From Flavobacteriaceae bacterium (lineage in GTDB: Bacteria; Bacteroidota; Bacteroidia; Flavobacteriales; Flavobacteriaceae), in assembly GCA_020435965.1 (NCBI GenBank), contig JAGQYS010000001.1:1-64000 (forward strand): DNA of 64,000 bases, given 5' to 3'. The notes under the pieces were generated by a model. The model ran no database searches and had not been told where the DNA came from. It worked only from the letters and a program-made list of their open reading frames with translations. The translations under genes and the position numbers were made by a program. Shown piece after piece: positions 26,787 to 37,479 of the stretch; the first letter of the stretch is position 1; each line of letters begins with the position of its first letter.

Positions 26787-27542
26787 ATGCTATACAAAAA
26801 TTTTATTTTATGCTTTTTTGTGGTTTGCTTTATGTCTTGTAAGGAAGAAATGTATCTGGAAAAGATTGAAGGCAAACGCATTGAAATAAATGATTCTTTG
26901 GTTGGAGTTTCAAAGATTGAAGATTTTATAAAACCATACAGGGAACACGTTAACAATACTTTAGACAGTGTTTTGGCGTATTCAGCAGGCACTTACTCAA
27001 AAACTGATGGAGATCTTAACACCGCTATTGGAAACCTTATGGCTGATGCTGTGCTAGAGGAAGCCAATCCTGTTTTTGAGTCTAGAACTGGGAAGAAAAT
27101 AAACATGGTTTTACTTAATCATGGTGGTATTAGGGCTATATTATCAAAAGGAAATGTTACTACACGAACCGCTTATGAAATTATGCCTTTTGAAAATAGC
27201 GTAGTTGTTGCCAGTCTAAAGGGGACTCATATAAATGAAATGATTGCATATTTACAAAAGGCTAAACGTGCTCATCCAATTTCTGGGTTGAGCATAAAAC
27301 TGAATAACAATTATGAGCTTATTGAGGCAAAAATAAATGATAATGCAATTGACGAAAACAAAACTTACTATGTTGCAACAAACGATTATTTATACAGTGG
27401 AGGAGATAGTATGGACTTTTTTCAACAAAGTGATTCGTTGTATGTTTTAGATTATAAAATAAGAAATGTTTTAATTGATTATTTCTCTAAAAAAGACACC
27501 ATAAATCCAGTTATTGATAATAGATTTATTAAAACAAACTAA
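26787..27542 (+). CDS. 5'-nucleotidase C-terminal domain lipoprotein
   Basis: Carries only the nucleotide-binding C-terminal domain of UshA-type 5'-nucleotidases. The ATG at 26787 is chosen over those at 26754 and 26763 because it starts a compact lipoprotein signal (FILCFFVVCFMSCKEE). LNHGGIRAIL and YYVATNDYLYSGGDSMDFF are the substrate-binding motifs. The metal-binding catalytic domain is encoded separately by the next gene, 10 nt downstream, so the two probably act together outside the cytoplasm. Confidence 0.88.
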   Translation: MLYKNFILCFFVVCFMSCKEEMYLEKIEGKRIEINDSLVGVSKIEDFIKPYREHVNNTLDSVLAYSAGTYSKTDGDLNTAIGNLMADAVLEEANPVFESRTGKKINMVLLNHGGIRAILSKGNVTTRTAYEIMPFENSVVVASLKGTHINEMIAYLQKAKRAHPISGLSIKLNNNYELIEAKINDNAIDENKTYYVATNDYLYSGGDSMDFFQQSDSLYVLDYKIRNVLIDYFSKKDTINPVIDNRFIKTN

Positions 27543-27552
27543 GCTTATTAAT

Positions 27553-28470
27553 ATGAAAAGAAGAGATTTTATACAACAATCTTTAGCTGGAGCTGCTTTG
27601 GTAGGCTTAGGAGGTTTATCATTACAGTCATTAACCACAGTTCCAGATCAACGAAAAATAACCATACTGCACACCAACGATGTACATAGTCATATTGATC
27701 CTTTTGGACCAGAAGATGGAAGAAATGCCAACAAAGGAGGTGTTGCAAGAAGAGCAAGTTTGATAGAATCAATCAGAAAAGAAAGTCCAAATACTTTGTT
27801 ACTAGATGCAGGTGATATTTTTCAAGGTACACCATATTTTAACTATTATGGTGGTGAACTGGAGTTTAAACTTATGAGTATGCTAAAATACGATTTAGCT
27901 ACCATTGGCAACCATGATTTTGACAATGGTTTAGATGGCTTATACGCACAATTACCTCATGCAAAATTCGATTTTGTCTCTGCTAATTACGATTTTTCAA
28001 ATACTGTTTTAGATACACATGTTAAACCTTACAAAACCTTTCTTAAAGAAGGTGTGAAAATTGGTGTTTTCGGCTTAGGAATTGAATTAGATGGACTTGT
28101 TATTAAAGAGCTATATAAAGAAACTAAATATCTTGATCCAATTGAGATAGCTCAAGATATGAGCAGGGTTTTAAAAGAAGAAGAAAAGTGTGATTTAATC
28201 ATTTGTTTATCTCACATTGGTTATTATTATAAAAACACTCCAGATTTGGTATCTGATCTTAATTTGGCTCGAGCAACAAAAGATATTGATTTAATAATTG
28301 GTGGACATACGCATACTTTTTTACCAAAGCCAACCATTGAAAAAAACCTAGTAGGCGAAAACGTTCTGATAAACCAAGTTGGTTGTTATGGTCTCTATTT
28401 AGGAAAAATAGATTTTTATTTTAATAGAGATAAAACAAAGGCAGCAAATGGTACTACGATTATAGTTTAG
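27553..28470 (+). CDS. Exported metallophosphatase (5'-nucleotidase catalytic domain)
   Basis: 305 residues from the ATG at 27553. The N terminus KRRDFIQQSLAGAALVGLGG is a Tat-like signal with a near twin-arginine KRRDF. All calcineurin-type metal motifs are present: HTNDVHSH, DAGDIFQGT, GNHDFDNG, LSHIGYYY and GGHTHTF. It would hydrolyse nucleotides or related phosphoesters, with the preceding lipoprotein providing the other half of the UshA fold. This two-gene layout is common in Flavobacteriia. Confidence 0.92.
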   Translation: MKRRDFIQQSLAGAALVGLGGLSLQSLTTVPDQRKITILHTNDVHSHIDPFGPEDGRNANKGGVARRASLIESIRKESPNTLLLDAGDIFQGTPYFNYYGGELEFKLMSMLKYDLATIGNHDFDNGLDGLYAQLPHAKFDFVSANYDFSNTVLDTHVKPYKTFLKEGVKIGVFGLGIELDGLVIKELYKETKYLDPIEIAQDMSRVLKEEEKCDLIICLSHIGYYYKNTPDLVSDLNLARATKDIDLIIGGHTHTFLPKPTIEKNLVGENVLINQVGCYGLYLGKIDFYFNRDKTKAANGTTIIV

Positions 28471-28502
28471 TTACAAAAAAATACTATACATATTTAAAAA
28501 CC

Positions 28503-29252
28503 CTAAGTTTCCAAATTATTCATAGAAGAACCACTATAAGCTTCATTTCTTGAGTAACTCATGTTAGATTGAATGTAAAAAAAGCAAAAAGCAAAAATTA
28601 ATAGTACAGAATATGTGACATTTAATATGTTTTTATCTGAAACATAAAAATAAGCCACTTGCATCACTTCTGAAAAAACAACACACAATGCACCTAATAG
28701 CAAGTTCATCGCTTTTTTAGAGTCTCTGCTTATATAATTTATTAAGGTCACTGTTAACAAAAACATGACTACAATGTTATAAACAATCTCAATACTATAA
28801 TCTAAAATACCTGAAAGAAAGTCACTTTTCACAGCTATTTCTGAAACTAAATAAACACTATATATATCCAATACCAACAATATAATAATATGTACTGGAA
28901 ATCTATTAATAACGCTTTTTATATTAATTGACTTTAAGACTTCCAATATTAAAAATACGTATGCTGTTATGTATGATAAATTTCCTAAATAGTAAATTGT
29001 ATTATCAACAACAATGGAATAATAAGCAAAATAAGAAAACACACCTAAAAACTCTGATATTGAATAAAATACCAAAAAGTAAAAAAAGTAGTTTCTTTTT
29101 GATTTTCCGGAAACACAATACAAAACTGTCAATAACGGCAAAATCAATCCTCTCACAATTCCACCAACTAATTCTAATTGAAAGACTTGAAAGCCAACAA
29201 AACTAATTGTCAATACAATTATTATACCTAAAAGCAGTTTACTTCTTTGCAT
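28503..29252 (-). CDS. Seven-helix integral membrane protein of unknown function
   Basis: 249 residues with about seven hydrophobic segments, the first being LLLGIIIVLTISFVGFQVF and the last VTYSVLLIFAFCFFYIQ. The spacing recalls YhhN-like or 7TM sensor-type proteins, but no diagnostic motif is visible and I do not assign a family. It stands alone between the phosphatase (convergent, 32 nt) and ligA (same strand, about 100 nt upstream of ligA's stop) and has its own -7 box. Confidence 0.7.
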   Translation of the reverse strand: MQRSKLLLGIIIVLTISFVGFQVFQLELVGGIVRGLILPLLTVLYCVSGKSKRNYFFYFLVFYSISEFLGVFSYFAYYSIVVDNTIYYLGNLSYITAYVFLILEVLKSINIKSVINRFPVHIIILLVLDIYSVYLVSEIAVKSDFLSGILDYSIEIVYNIVVMFLLTVTLINYISRDSKKAMNLLLGALCVVFSEVMQVAYFYVSDKNILNVTYSVLLIFAFCFFYIQSNMSYSRNEAYSGSSMNNLET

Positions 29253-29272
29253 GTTATCGCAGTTATTTGAAA

Positions 29273-29280
29273 CAAATATA
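29273..29280 (-). promoter_or_regulatory. -7 promoter box of the seven-helix protein gene
   Basis: TATATTTG on the minus strand matches TAnnTTTG exactly, 20 nt before the ATG at 29252. The A/T-rich surroundings raise the chance of coincidence. Confidence 0.35.
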
Positions 29281-29349
29281 CTACAAATATTTACATATAA
29301 TCGATAATAATTGCATTTTACCGATAAAATACATTATTTTAGAATTATT

Positions 29350-31380
<2,031 letters not shown>

Positions 31381-31408
31381 CTATATTTAAAGCTTCTAAT
31401 ATACTAAA

Positions 31409-33679
31409 ATGCATTACAAGAAAACACTCCTCATTCTGGTTTTTATCAGCTTTTTATTCAACTGTAAAAACGAAGAAAAAACCACTTCGGAAGTCTTAAT
31501 CATACCACAACCACAACAACAAACCTTAGGCGAAGGCAGTTTTCTTCTAAATAATTCTACTGGAATTGATTATGATGATACTTTTAAGGTTTCAGCTGAA
31601 TTTTTTAAATCTTACATAGAAGAAGGTAGCGATATAAAATTAGAGGGCAGCAACAAAATTTCATTTATCAAAGATGAAACTCTTTCTGATGAAGGCTATT
31701 CTCTTGAAATCTTGCCAAAACACATCAACATTAAAGCCAAAACAGACCAAGGTGCTTTTTATGCGGTGCAGTCTTTAAGGCAGCTCTTACCTCCAGAATT
31801 TGAAAATGGCACATTTCAAGGAAATGACATAGCAATACCTTGTACAACCATTAAAGACGAGCCACAATTTGCTTATCGAGGTATGCATCTAGATGTTGGC
31901 AGGCACATGTTCTCTGTCGATTTCATTAAAAAATACATTGATGCACTTGCCATGTTAAAAATGAACACGTTTCATTGGCACCTTACCGAAGACCAAGGTT
32001 GGCGTATTGAAATAAAAAAATATCCCAAATTACAGGAAGTTGCGGCTTATAGAAACGAAACTTTAATTGACCATTACAACACACAACCACAACAATTTGA
32101 TGGCGAAAAGTATGGTGGTTATTATACGCAAGAAGACATTAAAGACGTCGTTGCCTATGCACAAAGTCGCTTTGTTACCGTAATCCCAGAAATTGAATTA
32201 CCAGGACACAGTCAAGCTGCCATTGCAGCGTATCCAGAGTTGGGTTGCACAGGCGAACAAGTAGAAGTCGCCACAAAATGGGGCATTTTTGAAGATATTT
32301 ACTGTCCAAAAGAAGAAACGTTCACCTTTTTGGAAGATGTGCTCGATGAAGTCATGGCGCTTTTCCCAAGCAAATACATACACATTGGTGGTGATGAAGC
32401 CCCTAAAACCAGATGGAAAAACTGTGACCATTGTCAGGCACTTATTAAAAAAGAAGGGCTTAAAGACGAACACGAGTTACAGAGCTATTTTATTTCAAGG
32501 ATAGAAAAATACCTCAACAGCAAAGGCAGACAAATTATAGGTTGGGACGAAATCCTGGAAGGTGGTTTGGCACCCAATGCGACTGTGATGTCTTGGCGCG
32601 GATTTAATGGTGCCATCGAAGCAGCCAAACAACATCACGATGTTATTTTAACACCTGGGTCGCATTGTTATTTTGACCATTATCAATCTGAAAACAAAGA
32701 TGAGCCGCTTGCCATTGGTGGCTTTACACCTTTAGAAAGAGTGTATGATTTTGATCCAATACCAGAAGAATTGACTCAAGAAGAAGCCCAATACGTTTTA
32801 GGCGCTCAAGGCAATGTATGGACCGAATACATGAAAACATCGCAAAAAGTGGAATACATGGTGTTTCCAAGGATTTTGGCATTGAGCGAAGTGATTTGGA
32901 CCTATCCAAAAGAAAGAAATTATAAAGAGTTTGTATCAAGGGTGGAGCATTTTCATAAACGCTTGGATGCTTTAAACATCAATTATGCCAACCATTTATA
33001 TGAAATTGAAGGAAAAATGGTCGCCAACAACAACCAACCAGCTTATGCGCTGGAAACCGTTTCTAAAGGAAAAGCCATTCGCTACACCTTAGATAGTTCA
33101 GAACCAAACATAAATTCAAACATTTACAAAGATCCAATCCCAATTACCAAGAGTGTCTTTATTAAAGCAGGTGTTTTTAATACCAAAGAGCAATTAGGCA
33201 GTACGTTTTCGCAAGACATCAACCTCCATAAAGCTTTGGGCAAATCCATTACCATCAATAAAGCACTCAACAAATCATATCCTGGAAGTGGTGCCGAAGG
33301 GTTGGTTAACGGAATCTCGGGAAGCAACACACGTTATGGTGATAAAGAATGGTTGGGGTTTTCGGGAGAAGACCTTGAAATCACTATAGACTTGGGCGAA
33401 AAAACAGACATTAACTCCATTGAAACACGCTTTCACAATGGCAATGGCCAATGGATTTATGCACCAAAAGAAATGACTGTTATTTTTGACAATGAAGCAG
33501 ACAAGCAACATATAAATATCCCAACGTCTAAAGAAAACTTGGTTAACGTTGCTATTAATGCCAAAGTCAGCTCTAAAACCATCACGCTTAAAATACCCAA
33601 CTACGGTATTATTAAAGAAGGTAAACAAGGTGCTGGCAACAAAGCTTGGACCTTTATTGATGAAATTATTGTGAATTAA
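31409..33679 (+). CDS. GH20 beta-N-acetylhexosaminidase lipoprotein
   Basis: Removes terminal beta-linked N-acetylglucosamine or galactosamine. 756 residues: a lipoprotein signal ending FLFNCKNEE (C19), a GH20b N-terminal domain, the GH20 barrel with the catalytic pair D329-E330 in HIGGDEAP, a chitobiase-type C-terminal region, and a final F5/8-type carbohydrate-binding domain (about 620-750, with GFSGEDLEITIDLGEKTD). FHWHLTEDQGWRIEIK and MSWRGFNGAI are further GH20 signatures. It lies beside cutC and a GH2 mannosidase; the three look like a glycan-use group, although I see no SusC/SusD pair nearby. Confidence 0.93.
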   Translation: MHYKKTLLILVFISFLFNCKNEEKTTSEVLIIPQPQQQTLGEGSFLLNNSTGIDYDDTFKVSAEFFKSYIEEGSDIKLEGSNKISFIKDETLSDEGYSLEILPKHINIKAKTDQGAFYAVQSLRQLLPPEFENGTFQGNDIAIPCTTIKDEPQFAYRGMHLDVGRHMFSVDFIKKYIDALAMLKMNTFHWHLTEDQGWRIEIKKYPKLQEVAAYRNETLIDHYNTQPQQFDGEKYGGYYTQEDIKDVVAYAQSRFVTVIPEIELPGHSQAAIAAYPELGCTGEQVEVATKWGIFEDIYCPKEETFTFLEDVLDEVMALFPSKYIHIGGDEAPKTRWKNCDHCQALIKKEGLKDEHELQSYFISRIEKYLNSKGRQIIGWDEILEGGLAPNATVMSWRGFNGAIEAAKQHHDVILTPGSHCYFDHYQSENKDEPLAIGGFTPLERVYDFDPIPEELTQEEAQYVLGAQGNVWTEYMKTSQKVEYMVFPRILALSEVIWTYPKERNYKEFVSRVEHFHKRLDALNINYANHLYEIEGKMVANNNQPAYALETVSKGKAIRYTLDSSEPNINSNIYKDPIPITKSVFIKAGVFNTKEQLGSTFSQDINLHKALGKSITINKALNKSYPGSGAEGLVNGISGSNTRYGDKEWLGFSGEDLEITIDLGEKTDINSIETRFHNGNGQWIYAPKEMTVIFDNEADKQHINIPTSKENLVNVAINAKVSSKTITLKIPNYGIIKEGKQGAGNKAWTFIDEIIVN

Positions 33680-33680
33680 A

Positions 33681-33751
33681 TGTCATTACGAACGAAGCGA
33701 AGGAATTTGCTTGTGTAAGATTGCTGCGTCATTTCATTCCTAGCAATGACA
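33681..33751. repeat. Dispersed palindromic repeat, unit 1
   Basis: A 71-bp unit bounded by TGTCATT and CAATGACA. Inside are the arms AAGCGAAGGAAT and the degenerate GATTGCTGCG...CATTCCTAGCAATGA, an imperfect large hairpin. It is one of at least three intergenic copies in this window and is related to the short insertions in prmC. Confidence 0.75.
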
Positions 33752-33759
33752 GATTCATT

Positions 33760-33848
33760 TGTCATTCCGAGGAAATATGACGAAGGAATCTCATATAATA
33801 AGAGAAATAATAAACAGATTGCTTCAGCCTAAAGGCTTCGCAATGACA
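33760..33848. repeat. Dispersed palindromic repeat, unit 2
   Basis: An 89-bp unit, TGTCATTCCGAGGAAATATG to CTTCGCAATGACA, eight bases after unit 1. It contains GACGAAGGAATCTC and an inner stem GCTTCAGCC/GGCTTCGC-like. It ends nine nt before the cutC ATG, so it may sit in the cutC leader. Confidence 0.75.
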
Positions 33849-33856
33849 AATAAATT

Positions 33857-34546
33857 ATGCTTTTAGAAATCTGTGCCAACTCATATCAATCTGCTAAAAA
33901 CGCCTGCGACGCTGGAGCACATCGTATTGAATTGTGCCAAGAATTATCGGTTGGAGGCATTACACCAAGTTATGGATTGATTAAACAAGTGATTGATGTA
34001 CTCACAATTCCTGTGTTTGTATTGATTAGACCAAGAAGCGGCAATTTCGTTTATACAGATGAAGAATTTGACATCATAAAGCAAGACATCCAACTATGCA
34101 AAAATTTAGGTTGCGCCGGAATTGTTTCTGGCATTTTAAATAAAGACCATACGATTGATATAGAAAGAACCAAAGCATTGGTTGAGCTTTCAAGACCTTT
34201 ACAGTTTACCTTCCATCGTGCTTTTGATTGTGTTAAAAATCCGGAAGTAGCTCTCGAACAGCTCATCGGTTTAGGTGTCGATAGAGTGTTGACTTCTGGT
34301 TTGGAAACCTCAGCGGAGAAAGGTTTGACTCTGTTAAAACAATTAAACGAACAAGCCAAAACGAAAATAACTATTTTAGCAGGAGGAGGAATAAGCTCAA
34401 ACAATGCAATGTTGTTTAAAGACGCTGGTTTGAACGAAATTCATGCCTCAGCGTCTTCAACCATAAAAAGTGATGGTTCGTTGTTTTCAACACCACTCAC
34501 CTATTCGGATCCAAAGAAAATTAAAGCTATTTTAAATGCGATATAG
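33857..34546 (+). CDS. cutC: CutC-family protein
   Basis: 229 residues forming a TIM barrel. LEICANSYQSAKNACDAGAH, RIELCQELSVGGITPSYG, VLIRPRSGNFVYTDEE and ITILAGGGISSNN are CutC signatures. The family was named for copper homeostasis in Escherichia coli, but that role is disputed and the true activity is unknown. The order between two glycosidases, and an 11-nt overlap with the mannosidase, suggest cotranscription with glycan catabolism. Confidence 0.92.
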   Translation: MLLEICANSYQSAKNACDAGAHRIELCQELSVGGITPSYGLIKQVIDVLTIPVFVLIRPRSGNFVYTDEEFDIIKQDIQLCKNLGCAGIVSGILNKDHTIDIERTKALVELSRPLQFTFHRAFDCVKNPEVALEQLIGLGVDRVLTSGLETSAEKGLTLLKQLNEQAKTKITILAGGGISSNNAMLFKDAGLNEIHASASSTIKSDGSLFSTPLTYSDPKKIKAILNAI

Positions 34547-37004
34547 TCTTTTATTTTTAATTCTAGTTTGTTTTAGCTGTCAAACAAAACATGATTTACC
34601 AGAAACTATTGAGCTTCATCACAATTGGGAATTCAAAAAAGTGACTGACTCTAATTGGAATCCAGCAACCGTTCCTGGAAATGTACATGCAGATTTATTA
34701 GATAATAAATTAATCGAAGATCCATTTATTGGAAATAACGAACACAATTTACAATGGATTCCTGAAACCGATTGGGAATACAAAACCACTTTTTCTGTCG
34801 ATAAAAACACACTTCAAAAACAGCATATCGAACTTAATTTTGAGGGTTTGGACACCTATGCTTCAGTTTATTTAAATGATAGCTTGATTTTAAAAACAAA
34901 TAATGCGTTTCGTGAGTTTCCAGTGGATGTAAAACCCTTATTAAAAGCCGAAAACGAACTGCGAATCCTATTTGAAAACACCACAAAATATGAGGAACAG
35001 GCCAAAACTCGACTAGGTTACACTTTACCAGAAGGCAATCGCATTTTCACCAGAAAAGCACAGTTTCAATATGGTTGGGATTGGGGACCTAAACTCAATA
35101 CGTCTGGCATTTGGCGACCAATTACATTGAAAGCTTGGAATGATTTTAAGATTGATGATGTTTATGTTCAACAGTTGACTTTAAATGATTCAATAGCAGA
35201 TTTAGCATTGATATTAGATACTGATTCAGAATTAAAAAATTTAAAATATGAGATTTACATCAACAACTCATTTTTAAAATTGGTTGATGATTTTGCAACG
35301 AACGACTCTAGAATAATTCCGTTATCAATACAAAACCCAAAGCGTTGGTGGCCACACAATTTAGGTGACCCTTACTTGTATGATATCAAAGTTGTTGTGC
35401 GAGACAACAACAAAATACTTGATAGTATTACCACTAAAATAGGTTTAAGAACTATTGAACTCGTCACCGAAAAAGACAGCATTGGTGAATCCTTTTATTT
35501 TAAAGTGAATGATGTCCCTGTGTATGCCAAAGGAGCGAATTACATTCCACAAAACTCGATGCAAAACAAAGTGACTGATGCACATTATGAAACGTTATTA
35601 AATCATGCTGTTGAAGCCAATATGAACATGCTACGTGTTTGGGGAGGCGGCATTTATGAAAACGATATTTTTTACGACTTGTGCGATGAAAAAGGCATCC
35701 TCGTTTGGCAAGATTTTATGTTTGCATGTGCCATGTACCCTGGAGATGAAGATTATTTACAGAATGTACAACAAGAAGCTATCGACAATGTAATACGTTT
35801 GCGAAATCATCCTTCAATTGCACTATGGTGCGGCAATAACGAAAATAGTGAAGGTTGGCATCGTTGGGGCTGGCAAGATGGAAGAAGCGAAGCTGAAAAA
35901 CAAGAAATATGGAGCAACTACTTAAAAGTGTTTGACTCTATTTTACCAAAAACCGTAGCGAGTTTAACTAATACTGATTATTGGGAATCATCGCCAAAAT
36001 ATGGTCGTGGCAACCCTAAATACGAATTTGAAGGAGACGCTCACGATTGGTGGATTTGGCATGATGCCTATCCTTTTGAGCATCTAGAAGAACGAATCCC
36101 AAGATTTATGAGCGAGTTTGGGTTTCAGTCGTTTCCAAGTTATGAGGTAATAAATTACATCAACCAAAATGATTCTTTAGAGATTACTTCGGAAGGGTTT
36201 AAAAACCATCAAAAACATCATCGTGGTTTTCAACTCATTGATGACTATATGCAACGTGATTTTCCCATGCCAACAAAAGCAGAAAACTATGTATATATGA
36301 GTCAAGTGTTACAAGCTTATGGCATTACCAAAGGTTTGGAAGCACAACGTCGAGCTAAACCATATAATATGGGAACACTGTATTGGCAACTCAACGATTG
36401 TTGGCCATCTATTTCGTGGTCTAGTATTGACTTTTTTGGCAATTGGAAGGCTCTACATTACAAAGCGAAAAAGAATTTTGAGAATGTGTTGGTATCTTCA
36501 GTAGTTGAGAAAAATGTATTGAAAACATTTGTTATTAATGACAATTTAACGGTTGTTACTGATACACTTAGTATAAAATTGATTGATTTCTCTGGAAAAG
36601 AATTGTGGTCATTTTCAAAAGAAGTAACTGCTTCAGAAAACAATAGCGAATTGGTGCATGAACTAAATTTAGAAGGTATTGACGAAAGAAACGCTGTTTT
36701 CGTGTCGAGTTTCAACAACAAAACTTCAACATATTATTTAGCCAAACCCAAAGATTTAAAACTTCAACAAGCTGAAATTACACAAAACATCACAAAAACT
36801 ACTGAAGGCTTTAAGATAGAATTATCCTCGCCAACACTTCAAAAGGATGTATTTTTATACACAAAAGAAAAAGGCCATTTTAGTGATAATTTTTTCGATT
36901 TGCTTCCAAATCAAACTATTGAAATAGATTTTGAAACTGACGCTGAAACTTTAAATGATTTAAAGATTAAGTGCTTGAATGTATTTATAAAACAAAATAA
37001 CTAA
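34536..37004 (+). CDS. GH2 beta-mannosidase lipoprotein
   Basis: Cleaves terminal beta-mannose from glycans such as N-glycan cores or mannans. 822 residues: a lipoprotein signal (LLFLILVCFSCQTKH), a GH2 sugar-binding domain (about 30-200), an immunoglobulin-like domain, then the barrel. The acid/base glutamate is E436 in WCGNNENSEGW and the nucleophile is E527 in FMSEFGFQSFPS. LRVWGGGIYENDIFYDLCDE and YWQLNDCWPSISWSS are strong beta-mannosidase signatures. The start overlaps cutC by 11 nt. Confidence 0.93.
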   Translation: MRYSLLFLILVCFSCQTKHDLPETIELHHNWEFKKVTDSNWNPATVPGNVHADLLDNKLIEDPFIGNNEHNLQWIPETDWEYKTTFSVDKNTLQKQHIELNFEGLDTYASVYLNDSLILKTNNAFREFPVDVKPLLKAENELRILFENTTKYEEQAKTRLGYTLPEGNRIFTRKAQFQYGWDWGPKLNTSGIWRPITLKAWNDFKIDDVYVQQLTLNDSIADLALILDTDSELKNLKYEIYINNSFLKLVDDFATNDSRIIPLSIQNPKRWWPHNLGDPYLYDIKVVVRDNNKILDSITTKIGLRTIELVTEKDSIGESFYFKVNDVPVYAKGANYIPQNSMQNKVTDAHYETLLNHAVEANMNMLRVWGGGIYENDIFYDLCDEKGILVWQDFMFACAMYPGDEDYLQNVQQEAIDNVIRLRNHPSIALWCGNNENSEGWHRWGWQDGRSEAEKQEIWSNYLKVFDSILPKTVASLTNTDYWESSPKYGRGNPKYEFEGDAHDWWIWHDAYPFEHLEERIPRFMSEFGFQSFPSYEVINYINQNDSLEITSEGFKNHQKHHRGFQLIDDYMQRDFPMPTKAENYVYMSQVLQAYGITKGLEAQRRAKPYNMGTLYWQLNDCWPSISWSSIDFFGNWKALHYKAKKNFENVLVSSVVEKNVLKTFVINDNLTVVTDTLSIKLIDFSGKELWSFSKEVTASENNSELVHELNLEGIDERNAVFVSSFNNKTSTYYLAKPKDLKLQQAEITQNITKTTEGFKIELSSPTLQKDVFLYTKEKGHFSDNFFDLLPNQTIEIDFETDAETLNDLKIKCLNVFIKQNN

Positions 37005-37005
37005 A

Positions 37006-37117
37006 TATCATTCCGAATAAAGTGAGGAATCTCATAATCTTAATCTATTAAGTTACCTTTTAAAAACTAAGATTTCTCGTCGTTGAGATTAAAAATCTGA
37101 ACCCTGTCGAAATGACA
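37006..37117. repeat. Dispersed palindromic repeat, unit 3
   Basis: A 112-bp unit, TATCATTCCGA to GTCGAAATGACA, directly after the mannosidase stop. GAGGAATCTCATAATC recurs inverted as GATTTCTCGTCGTTGAGATT. It is more diverged than units 1 and 2 and ends 11 nt before the duplicated prmC tail. Together with that fragment it fills the first part of the 475-bp gene-free gap 37005-37479. Confidence 0.65.
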
Positions 37118-37127
37118 AAACTAAGTT

Positions 37128-37217
37128 CTATCTGGCTTTAATCATTCTATCTTTACCAAAGATATCTTTTTTTAAGTCAACATAAATAAAATTGTTGTAG
37201 TATAATCTATTTTCGGC
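37128..37217 (-). pseudogene. Orphan 3' fragment of prmC
   Basis: Read on the minus strand in the prmC frame, this stretch is open for 29 codons and ends FIYVDLKKDIFGKDRMIK-AR-stop, matching the intact PrmC C terminus (NDIELKKDIFGKDRMIK-GIKSNSL). The last 13 shared codons are identical at DNA level; before that, identity falls to about two thirds and there is a one-codon indel, so the two tails are homologous but diverged. No start or body of prmC is present here. Inferred to be a tail displaced when the neighbouring segment was inserted, or the remnant of a duplicate. Confidence 0.75.
37136..37174 (-). repeat. 39-bp direct repeat, left copy
   Basis: Identical over 39 bp to 42422-42460, in the same orientation, starting CTTTAATCATTCTATC and ending ATATCTTTTTTTA. 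The right copy is the 3' end of the intact prmC gene. The copies are 5,286 bp apart. The arrangement is that of an attachment-site duplication. Confidence 0.85.
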
Positions 37218-37388
37218 TCATTTTTTGCCAACTTTTTGTATTGGTAACTGCCAAAAATTTTATAAATCTTAAAATACTTTTTAATTGGGCATTATACTTA
37301 CAATCCCTTATTGTAGCATTGTCAAGTAAGTGGTTATTATACCATAGGTTTTTAAACTTTACATATAGTTTTTTTATAATGGTATCAA

Positions 37389-37440
37389 TAAGTCATTAAT
37401 GGTGACGCTTTTTAAAGGTCTATTCGACTAAAATGACTTA
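37389..37440. other. 9-bp inverted repeat in the gene-free stretch
   Basis: TAAGTCATT (37389-37397) and AATGACTTA (37432-37440) are perfect inverted copies 34 bp apart, downstream of the leucine-rich-repeat gene. A second looser pair, ATACCAT and ATGGTAT, lies to the left. No clear U-run follows, so a terminator is uncertain. Nothing else is recognisable in 37218-37479, and there are no open frames. Confidence 0.4.
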
Positions 37441-37479
37441 TAGCTTTTTAAAATGTTTTTTGTATGGTACAAATTTCAC

